Shown here one piece after another: positions 1 through 8,300 of a DNA stretch of 15,047 nt (positions are counted from its first letter, which is position 1; every line of letters begins with the position of its first letter). A model generated the notes under the pieces. The model saw nothing but the letters and a program-made list of their open reading frames with translations. It was not told the origin of the DNA and searched no databases. This DNA comes from JAHFJA01 sp964357385. GTDB taxonomy: Bacteria > Patescibacteriota > Patescibacteriia > JACQRZ01. Location: assembly GCA_964357385.1 (NCBI GenBank), contig CAYHKW010000024.1:1-15047 (forward strand), in the 5' to 3' direction. The position numbers and the translations under genes are program-made.

Positions 1-198
1 CTTCAATCTTTCCATTTGTTGATAAATGCTTTGGTCAATCTGGGAAAGACTCTGGCTTGCAAGCACGATCGACCCTTCTCCTAATACGCGAGTTAACAGT
101 ATCGAACTGTTTTGAAGGGCAAAAATTCCTAAAATGATCATGAGGGATATCACCAAGAGAAATCCGATAATAAGTTTTTCGCCGATGGTTACTTTCAT
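1..198 (-). CDS. N-terminus of a membrane sensor protein (partial, runs off the left edge)
   Basis: An ATG at 196-198 opens a frame that stays open for 66 codons to the window edge, so only the N-terminus is present. The peptide begins MKVTIGEKLIIGFLLVISL, a short basic N-terminus followed by one hydrophobic helix (about residues 8-28). A polar, Ser/Gln-rich stretch follows that looks like the start of an extracytoplasmic helical sensor domain. This N-terminal layout is usual for histidine kinases and methyl-accepting-type receptors. The gene starts 15 nt after the HAMP protein stop and is third in the unit after the sugar-binding protein, so a histidine kinase or other signalling output would fit. 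The output domain is outside the window, so that is inference only. No Shine-Dalgarno site is evident upstream (CACAATATCCTT then ATG). Confidence 0.6.
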   Translation of the reverse strand, partial: MKVTIGEKLIIGFLLVISLMIILGIFALQNSSILLTRVLGEGSIVLASQSLSQIDQSIYQQMERLK

Positions 199-213
199 AA
201 GGATATTGTGAGA

Positions 214-1143
214 CTACATATTGGCCTTAAGTCTCTTTGTTTCTTCTTTTAGTTCGACCATCCTTAACTCTCTATCGACCATTAAATTATTTATTTTTTC
301 AATTTCTGAAAGTTTCTGAGCTAATTCTTCTGCTCGCCCTGCGCTTTCATTAGCCTTTATCTGAAGTTTCTCCTGAGAATCTTTCAATTTTACAGTCATC
401 TCCCGAAACGATTTTGCCAAGGTGCCGATTTCAGAAGATTGCTCCAAGGTGTGATCGTCGATACCAAAATTCATGTTGCCCTTTGCAATCTCTTGGGCAG
501 AGAACGTTAAATCTCTAAGCGGAGCGATCAGCCTGTGCGCAAACCTCAAAATAAAAACAATTATTATGAAAACAACTGATGTTAGTGCTAATAGGCCAAT
601 GACGGAGCTTAATACATAAGTACGATTTATGGAATCTTGAACTGAGCTAGAATATTTTAACTGGCTAAAGAGGAGGGCTGTTCCATTTTCACGCACAAAT
701 TCATATTGCTTGTTTGCTTCGTTATAATCAGAAAAATAGTCTTTTATGTTTCCCTTCTCAAACCTGAGCAAGCTATCATCAATTAAACTAACAAAATTTT
801 CAACACTAGCCTTAAAACCCAAGTAGCGAGAGCGGGACTCAAAATCTTTAACATTCTCATCCAAAAAGTAAATTAATTCCTCAATATCTGCCTTTGCTGC
901 GTTAATATTATTATTTGCAGACTCCTTAGTTGACGTGCCTGCACTTTGCACCAGAACATTAAAGGAATCGATTAAGATTGAAGTATCATGAACCATCCTG
1001 TATTCAGCAATCATAACCTCATTAATCTGCTTGTACTGTCTTACTGCAAGAAAATTGATTACAAAAAATACAACTGAGGCCACCCCAAGCATTATGATAA
1101 CACTTACGAATGCCCAAAGTAATCGACTTTTAATGCTCTGCAT
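214..1143 (-). CDS. Two-TM HAMP-domain sensor protein with coiled-coil tail, no output domain
   Basis: This 309-residue protein has an N-terminal transmembrane helix (about 8-33) and a largely helical extracytoplasmic domain (about 34-175). A second helix follows (about 176-200, rich in V/I/F), then a HAMP linker (about 200-254, containing the APLRDL and SEIGTLAKSF elements) and a C-terminal coiled coil (about 255-305). The tail near 284-306 carries an NLMVDRELRMVELK-type segment, which I recognise from linkers of histidine kinases and HAMP proteins. There it usually precedes or ends the output region, but here the protein stops without a kinase, methyl-accepting or cyclase domain. It lies 8 nt downstream of the XylF-like gene and 15 nt upstream of another sensor start. 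It could therefore be the transmembrane partner that relays sugar-bound state, possibly by dimerising with the next gene's product. The domain call is firm; the role is inferred. Confidence 0.82.
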   Translation of the reverse strand: MQSIKSRLLWAFVSVIIMLGVASVVFFVINFLAVRQYKQINEVMIAEYRMVHDTSILIDSFNVLVQSAGTSTKESANNNINAAKADIEELIYFLDENVKDFESRSRYLGFKASVENFVSLIDDSLLRFEKGNIKDYFSDYNEANKQYEFVRENGTALLFSQLKYSSSVQDSINRTYVLSSVIGLLALTSVVFIIIVFILRFAHRLIAPLRDLTFSAQEIAKGNMNFGIDDHTLEQSSEIGTLAKSFREMTVKLKDSQEKLQIKANESAGRAEELAQKLSEIEKINNLMVDRELRMVELKEETKRLKANM

Positions 1144-1151
1144 AAACGCTA

Positions 1152-2282
1152 TTAATTTGAGCCGTAGATTTGTTCACGGGTAAACGTGCCTGAGTGTATT
1201 ATTGTTTCATCGATGTTGCCCTTAACAACGGGAATCGGATCAAAAAGGTAACTACGTATATCAGCGGTATCATTTTTTACTGTTCCATTGGACTCAGGTG
1301 TGTTGCCTGTTGCAAAGGCTACGGCAGCTTCAACTGCTTTTTCGGCAAGCGGTTTGCCTGGTTTCCAGGCAGTCATTGTTTGGGTGCCTTGAACTATGCG
1401 CTGAATAGCTTGCAGTTCACCGTTCTGTCCTGAGACGGGCACTTTGCCTGCTAAGTTTTTTTCTCCTAACGCTTGAATTACACCATATGCCAAGCCGTCG
1501 TACGCAGTGACAACACCGTCAACCTTGCCGCCATTAGCTAAAAATGTTTTAAAATTTTTATAGGCTTCGCTGGGACTCCAATCCTTAGTGAACTCGTTAT
1601 ACACTAATGTTATTTTTCCCGATTTTACCAATGGATCAATAACACTCATCGCTCCTTCAAGCACCAGGTATGAGTTATTGTCAGTTGTTGATCCGCCAAC
1701 ATATGCAATATTGGGAACAGATTTTGCTTTCATGGCATCATCAACAACGTATCTGGCGGCATATTCACCGACTTTAACACTATCAAAGGAAAGATACAGA
1801 TCAGGCTTGCCCTTCATGGTTAATCTGTCATAGTTGATTACCTTAATGCCGGCTTCTTGAGCTTTTGTAAGAACCGGACCAACCGCTTGCGCGTCATGGG
1901 CAACAACAATTATTACATCCACTTGTTGGGAAATCAGATTTTCTATTTGACTAATTTGCTTATCGTCATCACCTTCCGCGGAAAAAGTAGTGACGGTGGC
2001 TCCGAGGCTTTTTGCTTTTTCAACCATGATGTCGCGCTCATCAGCCCATCTTTGAATTTTAACTGAATCGAAAGAGAGGCCAATCCGAATGATTTTTCCT
2101 TTGGTTGATGCATCTTGGTTTGGCATTTCTGCGTTCGGTCTGCTATAAAAATAAACAACGGAAGCAATTATTGCCAAAACAATAACAGCTACCCATCGTA
2201 TCAAAAGGCCATTTCTTGAAGGTTTCGGCTTAGGATTTACGGAACCTGTTTGTGTAGACACGCTCTTTATTCCTATGGGCAT
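1152..2282 (-). CDS. Membrane-anchored XylF-like sugar-binding protein (periplasmic-binding fold, type I)
   Basis: This 376-residue protein has a short cytoplasmic leader, one transmembrane helix (about 25-46) and no lipobox cysteine. A sugar-binding domain of the D-xylose-binding XylF type starts at about 64. Aligning from memory with E. coli XylF, several sugar-contact positions are kept: R78-W79 (IQRWADERD), D152-R153 (NYDRL), N202/N203 (TTDNN), W235 (KDWSPSEA), D262 (AYDGLAYG) and K307 (TAWKP). The Asp of the usual GQDA loop is Asn here (GQNGEL, N287). The domain should lie outside the membrane and bind a pentose or similar sugar. No transport ATPase or permease gene is next to it; the genes downstream encode HAMP and TM sensors, so a sensory role is more likely than uptake. 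It opens the unit behind a 113-nt AT-rich intergenic region. The family is confident; the ligand is not established. Confidence 0.88.
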   Translation of the reverse strand: MPIGIKSVSTQTGSVNPKPKPSRNGLLIRWVAVIVLAIIASVVYFYSRPNAEMPNQDASTKGKIIRIGLSFDSVKIQRWADERDIMVEKAKSLGATVTTFSAEGDDDKQISQIENLISQQVDVIIVVAHDAQAVGPVLTKAQEAGIKVINYDRLTMKGKPDLYLSFDSVKVGEYAARYVVDDAMKAKSVPNIAYVGGSTTDNNSYLVLEGAMSVIDPLVKSGKITLVYNEFTKDWSPSEAYKNFKTFLANGGKVDGVVTAYDGLAYGVIQALGEKNLAGKVPVSGQNGELQAIQRIVQGTQTMTAWKPGKPLAEKAVEAAVAFATGNTPESNGTVKNDTADIRSYLFDPIPVVKGNIDETIIHSGTFTREQIYGSN

Positions 2283-2301
2283 AAATTTTTTTAATATATA
2301 T

Positions 2302-2316
2302 TACTATATTATAGTA
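2302..2316 (-). promoter_or_regulatory. 15-bp palindrome containing a -10-like TATAAT, upstream of the XylF-like gene
   Basis: TACTATA, one central base, then TATAGTA form a perfect inverted repeat with 7-bp arms. On the minus strand it contains TATAAT (2308-2313), about 25 nt upstream of the ATG at 2282. The hexamer 17 nt further upstream (GATTTG) is a poor -35. AT-rich DNA produces palindromes easily, so this is a candidate -10/operator only. Confidence 0.35.
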
Positions 2317-2342
2317 TATATCATTTATACCAAATCGATAAG

Positions 2343-2357
2343 GATTGACTGTCAATC
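2343..2357 (-). promoter_or_regulatory. 15-bp palindrome containing a consensus -35-like TTGACA
   Basis: GATTGAC, one central base, then GTCAATC form a perfect inverted repeat with 7-bp arms in the thrS/XylF-like intergenic region. The minus strand carries TTGACA (2350-2355). The nearest TATAAA-like element is 20 nt downstream, longer than the usual 16-18, so the promoter pairing is uncertain. The symmetry and its place ahead of a sensory unit suit a binding site for a dimeric regulator. No regulator gene is visible here. Confidence 0.4.
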
Positions 2358-2395
2358 ATGTTTGGTAGGCTCCGTCTCGTCAATCTCCATTCTGC

Positions 2396-4125
2396 CTACT
2401 CCCCTTTCACACGAGCAATAAAGTCTGGTACGCTGATGACCAGTTGATCTTCTTGACCTCGTACACGGATCGAAAGTTGTGCGAGGTCTTTTTCTTTTTC
2501 ACCAATAATAATGATATAAGGAATTTTTTCTTTTGCTGCACTACGCACTTTATACCCTACACTTTCCTTTGAATCATCAATATTCACGCGCATACCGCCT
2601 GCTTTTAGCATCCCAGCAAGCTCTTGTGCAATAGGAATGTGGGCTTCTGCTACCGAAGCAACTTGAACTTGAACGGGAGAAAGCCAAACAGGAAATGCAC
2701 CCGCAAAGTGTTCAATGGCAATGGAAAGAAATCGTTCAATTGAACCCATGATTGCGGCATGAATCATAACAATACGTTCATGTTCGTTGTTTTCATTGAC
2801 ACAACTCAAGTCAAAACGCTCTGGCATATTCATATCAAGCTGAATCGTTGCCACTTGCCATTCGCGACCAATGGAATCCTTTGCCATGAAATCTAACTTT
2901 GGACCATAAAAAGCAGCTTCTCCCACTCCTTCAAACCAATCAATATTCTTTTCTTGAACGATTTCGCGCAACATCGTTTCTGCATATTCCCATCGCTCCT
3001 GATCACCAAGATATTTTTCTGGTGCTGCCTTATCATGCAACGAAAGGCGTACGCGCAAGGCAAACCCCAGTCTTCCATAAAATTCCTGCACAATATCCCA
3101 GATCTTTAAGAACTCTTCCTTTGTTTGGCTCATTCGACAAAACACATGCGCATCATCTTGGGCAAAACTTCGTACACGGGAANNNNNNNNNNTAGCTCTC
3201 CTGATTGCTCGTCTCGATAGCACATGGTCGTATTGGCATATCGTTGAGGCAGCTCACGATAACTCCACTGCTTGCGGGCATAAATCTGTGTGTGATGAGG
3301 ACAGTTCATGGGCTTCATTGCAAACTCATGTCCTTCACGCGTTGTAATGCGAAAGAGCTCGTCCTTAAATTTATCCCAATGACCACTTTTTTCGTACAAG
3401 TCTTTTTTAGTAATATGGGGAATTTCAACCCGTTCATATCCATATCGCTGACGGATCTCCCATACGTAAGAATCTAATAGATTTCGTAAAAGTGTCCCTT
3501 TCGGAGTCCACAACGGCAAACCTGAACCGACTAACTCAGAAAATACAAACAGATCCAATTGAGGACCAAGAATTTTGTGGTTTCGCAATTTTGCCTCCTC
3601 TAACATTTTCAAATGAGCATCAAGCTCTTCTTGTGTTGAAAAACAGGTACCGTAAATGCGAGTCAACATCGTGTTCTTCTCATCGCCACGCCAATACGCA
3701 CCGGCCACGTTCAACAGCTTAAAAGCACCAATCTCCTGACTTGGATTTTCTGCGTGCCCTCCCCGACACAAATCAGAAAAGTCTCCGCTGGTATATATGG
3801 TCAAAGTTTGCCCGTCAGCCGCAAATTCATTAATCAATTCAAGTTTGTAAGGGTTGTCTACAAACCGAGCTCGTGCCTCATCAGCGCTTACTTCCTCGTG
3901 AGACATTGCCGTCCATGTTGGCAAAATTCTCCTCATTTCTGCTTCAATATTTGAAAGCTCGTCTTCACTGAGTGCTGTAGTGAACTGGAAATCGTAATAA
4001 AAACCATTCTCGATAGAAGGTCCAATAGCTCGTTTTGCATCAGGGTACAGATGGGCAATTGCCGCAGCTAGTAAGTGTGCACAGGAATGGCGAAGAGCCG
4101 CTAATTTCTCTAAATCATGAGTCAT
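2396..4125 (-). CDS. thrS: Threonyl-tRNA synthetase, TGS-less, interrupted by a 10-N assembly gap
   Basis: This class II synthetase charges tRNA-Thr with threonine and edits mischarged serine. I chose the ATG at 4125 (MTHDLEKLAALRHSCAHLLA); an in-frame TTG at 4152 only adds nine residues with no family resemblance. The protein starts directly at the editing domain, so the N-terminal TGS domain is missing. It would be about 575 residues, against 642 in E. coli. Editing residues H13, H17, C120 and H124 (HSCAH and CRGGH) are present. The catalytic core follows: motif 1 near 208-240, the Zn site with CPHH (C275) and DDAH, motif 2 (CYRDEQSGEL, gap, then SRVRSFAQ), motif 3 (GSIERF) and a C-terminal anticodon-binding domain. 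The Ns at 3183-3192 replace the HGL expected between these two motif-2 halves and break the frame on paper. The gene itself is probably intact. It begins 56 nt after the J-like gene. Confidence 0.95.
3183..3192. other. Assembly gap (10 Ns) inside thrS
   Basis: Ten Ns separate ...SGEL from SRVRSFAQDD in motif 2 of threonyl-tRNA synthetase. With 10 unknown bases plus the known T at 3182, the interval is 11 nt, which breaks frame. The family normally has three residues (HGL) here, needing 9 nt, so the true gap is most likely 8 nt. The run looks like a fixed-length placeholder. Confidence 0.9.
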
Positions 4126-4181
4126 ATAAAAGGATATCAATAGTGTTACCAAAGGGTATCTTCGAGCTATATCCTACCGTA

Positions 4182-5309
4182 CTACTTGGTATCCAGCAAG
4201 ATGTTTATATGGTCAGAAAGAGCAGGGGCGTTAATCACCCAAAATGGGTATAAACGCACATCAACTGAACCGATATCATCAAAATTGGCGAAATAGGCAA
4301 TAATTTCTGCTTTGCTTTTATTTGTCAATGCTTTTGCATCAAACAGCCGAGGATCTTGGGTTGTTGTCTTCTTTGCCTGACTGCTCACTTTGAGTTGCAT
4401 TTGTGAGAGGCTTGGACCATTAATGCTGACATTATATTCAAGCTGACCTGGCTCAGGAGCCACTAATTCTTGCGAAGCTGAAAGCTTTGCTTTAATACCT
4501 TCCACAAATCGTTCATAGACAGCCTGTCGGTCAAATGATACCGCAACAAATCGCGCTTTGATGGTAACGGTAATGTGGTCGGCTTCCTTTCCTTCTTTGG
4601 CAGAGGTCGTGAAGCTTATTACGCTTGAATCAAACGCTTGGTATTGTGTGGTATTTGCCCCTGCTAAACGAGAGATTTTTTCCCTAAATTTTGTTTCAAG
4701 CCTGGCAATAAGTGTTTTTTTTGCTTGATCAATATCAGCTTGCTGCACTATTTTAATTTTTTGTACTCCTGCTTCTTTTTGAACAAATCCTTCACCATAT
4801 ATTTGTGCTTGGAGTCCTTCCCACAATCCAGGAATAGTAAACCGTCCATCACTCACCGCACCGATATCCCCTTCTTTGTCAGCATATATTGCAACACTGA
4901 CTTTGCTGTGAGGAAGTGCATTAACAAATTCTTGAGTCCTGAACAATACTCCATTGGGACTCAACAGACGGGTCGTCGCGCGAAGCGGCTGTGCGGTTCC
5001 TGTTGTATTTACTATCGTAATCGAAGCACTTGCACTTCCCACCTCCTCCTTAACGCCTGTCGTATCAAACTGTCCGTCAGCATCGAGTATTTCTGTTTGC
5101 ATTGATGCTTTGATTTCATCAGGGCCATACGTATCTTTATCCGTTAAGGCAAATACTTGAGACGAGGTAAAGCTCTCTGAATGAGGTTTTAAAATAACGG
5201 TAGCCCAGCTAAAAGAAAAATAGAAAACCGCTAGGGCGATCAGAATTGAAAATAAGAAAAATGTACCTGCAATTCGTCGGTAAAGATTCGTTTTGTTGTG
5301 CATTATCAT
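4182..5309 (-). CDS. Membrane-anchored baseplate J-like protein of unknown function
   Basis: This 375-residue protein has a basic N-terminus, one transmembrane helix (about 14-38) and a large extracytoplasmic region. The central part (about 92-200) shows a pattern I associate with proteins annotated 'baseplate J-like' in Patescibacteria: ITIVNTTGTAQPLRATTRLL, then NGVLFRT, a Val-rich strand with ADKEGD, and FTIPGL. The C-terminus (about 345-375) ends with a VDVRLYPFWV segment, also seen in that group. No phage tail or contractile-injection genes are nearby, so a baseplate role is unsupported; a cell-surface or envelope-assembly role is inference. Its ATG (5307-5309) overlaps the dnaE TGA in an ATGA, so translation is probably coupled. 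A second ATG two codons on (MHNKTNL) is an alternative start. Confidence 0.72.
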   Translation of the reverse strand: MIMHNKTNLYRRIAGTFFLFSILIALAVFYFSFSWATVILKPHSESFTSSQVFALTDKDTYGPDEIKASMQTEILDADGQFDTTGVKEEVGSASASITIVNTTGTAQPLRATTRLLSPNGVLFRTQEFVNALPHSKVSVAIYADKEGDIGAVSDGRFTIPGLWEGLQAQIYGEGFVQKEAGVQKIKIVQQADIDQAKKTLIARLETKFREKISRLAGANTTQYQAFDSSVISFTTSAKEGKEADHITVTIKARFVAVSFDRQAVYERFVEGIKAKLSASQELVAPEPGQLEYNVSINGPSLSQMQLKVSSQAKKTTTQDPRLFDAKALTNKSKAEIIAYFANFDDIGSVDVRLYPFWVINAPALSDHINILLDTK

Positions 5310-8300
5310 ACTGCAGTTGATGGTTCTTGAGTGTGCCGTGCGTTGAGCATGGCGATCATATCATCGTTAATCTCTTTGACGGCGTTACAAATAATTTTTG
5401 CATCGTTATCCTTTGTGGAAATTTTTCCATCAATGGCGATAATCTTATCCACATCCCAGCAATTGGCCGTATCTTTTAGTATGGAAGGAAAAACAATCAC
5501 TTCAACTGAATCTGATAAATCTTCGACTGTAACAAACAGCATTGGCTCGTTATTGGCTTTGGTGTATATCTTCTTTGCGGCAGTGACAATCCCGCTTACT
5601 CGCACGGCGCTATTATTTTTCTTTTCTTTTGCTTCGCTACAGGGAATAACAAACTTTTCAAGTAAATGTCGTACCCCATCAAGCGGATGGGCAGAAATAT
5701 ACAAACCCAGTAACTCTTTTTCCCATGCGAGCTTGGTGCGCTGATCAATCTGATTCGGTGCGGGGATCATTTTAAAATTTTGGACGGCAGAAGAAACAGG
5801 TAGTGCGCCAAACAGACTCGGCTGACGCGATGAGCTTTCTTGTGAAACACGTTTATGAAATCCTAACATCGCCTCTACATTATAGAACATTTGGTTCCGA
5901 TCGCCAAAACAATCAAACGCACCGGAGCGAATAAAACTTTCTAATGACTTTTTATTAAGGTCTTTATCTTGGACGCGCATGAGTAAATCTTCCAACGATT
6001 TGTAGGGTCCATTTTCCGTACGATTATTCACTACCACTTCAACAATATGTGCTCCCACATTTTTTATTGCCATTAAACCAAATCGAATTTTATCTTTTTC
6101 CGCTATGTCTCCTGATTTTAATACCGTAAAACTGCCATTACTTTCATTAACATTGGGGGCAAGCACTTCAATGCCCATACGACGACACTCCTGAATGATT
6201 TCCATCACTTTTTCTGCATCATCAGATTCGGCGGTCAATACAGCAGTCATATATTCAGCCGGATAGTGAGCTTTCATATACGCCGTCCAGTATGCAACAA
6301 GACCATAGCTTGCCGCGTGCGCTTTGTTGAAACCATAACCTTGGAATGGTTCAAATAGTTTCCAAATCTCTTCTGCTTTTTGTTTTGTCATGCCACCATG
6401 AGATTGGCATCCTGCAACGAAAATTTGATGCTGTTTTGCCATCTCTTCAGGAATTTTTTTACCGACGGCTTTACGAAATTTATCAACTTCCTCCCATGTA
6501 TATCCAGCAACTTCAATAGCGGTCATCAGCAAATCGTCTTGATATACCAATACACCGTACGTAGGCTCAAGAAAGCTTTTCATGGCCGGATGCGGATAGG
6601 TTACGGGATTGATACCATTTTTACGAGCAATATATTCACTAATGTTTTCAATCGGTCCTGGACGATACAATGCAACCATAAGGTTGATATCATAAATCGA
6701 AGTCGGCTTGAGCTCTTTTAGAGATTTTGTCATTCCTGCACCATTGAGCTGAAACAGACCCATAGTTTCCCCCCGAGCAAGCATTTTATATGTTTTTTTG
6801 TCATCGACCGGTAATTTTTGTAAATCAATCGTAATACCATGAATCCTCTGAACGCAATCAACGGCGTCTCCCAAAATAGAGAGGTTCGTAATACCCAAAA
6901 AATCGAACTTTAAAAGTCCGGTTTCCTCGATGTCATACATGTTATATTGAGTGATAATTTTTCCTCCTTTCGGATCAAGCTGGACAGGAGCAAAATCAGT
7001 AATTGGCGATGGCGCCATAACCACTCCCGCTGCATGGACTGATACGTGACGAACACACCCTTCAAGTTTTTTTGCCAAATCAATAATTTCTGTTGTTTCT
7101 GGATCGCGCTCATAAACTTCTTTGAGTTCAGGGACAATTTCCATTGCATGATCCAGGGTCATCGGAGCTCCTTGTGCGCCCAAAGGAATAAGATTTGATA
7201 TCATATCCCCTTTTGCATATGGATACCCTAACGCACGCGCCACATCACGGACAGCACCTTTTGCCATCATAGTACCGAACGTACCGATTTGAGCGACCTT
7301 ATCAGCGCCATACGTATCGACCGCATATTGAATCATTTCTGCACGACGGTTATCCGCAAAGTCCATATCGATATCAGGTGCCGATGGACGGAATGGATTG
7401 AGGAAACGTTCAAACGGAATATTGAATTTAATCGGATCAACGTTGGTTATCCCGATTAAAAATGTCACCATAGAACCCGCAACCGATCCACGAATGTTCG
7501 TCAAAATCCCTTTTTCACGAGCGAAACGAATCAAGTCACCAACAACAAGAAAATAGGGAGAGTACCCCTTATCGCGAATAACTTTTAATTCGTATTCAAT
7601 ACGCTCTTTCATTACCTCGTCCAACTCTAAGTCTCGTTCTCCTATTCCCCTATAGGCCCACTGACGCAATTCATCATCATGAGAAGTAGACCCTGGAGAA
7701 AGCGCAATATTAGGAAATACCCATTTCCCCAGATCAAGTTCAATATTGCACCGCTCTGCAATTTTTGATGTTTGCTCTACTGCTTCGGGTGCATAAGAGA
7801 GATTTGCATAGGCGGTTTCCGTATCAATAAATGAAAAATCCTCGCCATCAGAAAACAAGTCACCCGCTCCCTGCACTGCCAACAAAGTTTTGTGAGCTTT
7901 TGCATCTTCAGACAGCAAATAGTGAGTATCCTGAGTTCCAACAAGAGGAATACTCAACTCTTTTGCCAATTCCATGACTGCATAGTTAAGTTCCGTTTGT
8001 CGCGGAACTCCTGGATGATGCATAACTTCAAGGAAATAATTATCCTCGCCAAAAATAGATTGGTATTCCTGCGCAATTGCTTTTGCTTCTCCCATTTGAT
8101 CCGCCAATATATGACGAGCAAGCTCCCCTGCCATACAGCCAGAGAGGGCGATAATACCTTCATGGTGCTCACGCAAGAGATCTTTATCCATGCGCGGTTT
8201 ATAGTAGTATCCTTCAAGGTTTGCGGCAGTAATAAGCTTGATAAGATTACGATATCCCGTCGTGTTGGTTGCCAGCAATGTTAAGTGGTACCGCTTGTTA

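Larger units (their letters stand above)
2283..2395. other. Intergenic region between thrS and the XylF-like gene
   Basis: This is the longest clearly non-coding stretch in the window, about 113 nt. The half next to the XylF-like start is almost entirely A/T. It holds the two palindromes listed separately. A GTAGGC/GCCTAC pair (2365-2370 and 2394-2399) spans the thrS stop and could form a weak 6-bp stem with a 23-nt loop, but no T-tract follows it. I see no convincing Rho-independent terminator, so read-through from thrS is possible. Confidence 0.6.

Noticed and set aside
2365..2399. GTAGGC/GCCTAC inverted repeat as a thrS terminator
   Set aside because: The stem is only 6 bp with a 23-nt loop, overlaps the stop codon and has no following T-tract on the transcribed strand.
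3130..3182. Continuation of the thrS N-terminal frame past the Ns (PVYEVLPKMMRMCFVE)
   Set aside because: It is the +/- shifted reading of the SRVRSFAQDDAHVFC segment, caused by the placeholder gap length.
4126..4152. Nine-residue extension of thrS from a TTG at 4152
   Set aside because: TTG is a rare start, the added residues (VTLLISFY) are unlike the family, and the ATG at 4125 begins a sensible ThrRS N-terminus.
4182..5309. Phage or contractile injection-system locus suggested by the baseplate J-like protein
   Set aside because: No tail, sheath, capsid, integrase or lysis genes are nearby; neighbours are dnaE and thrS.
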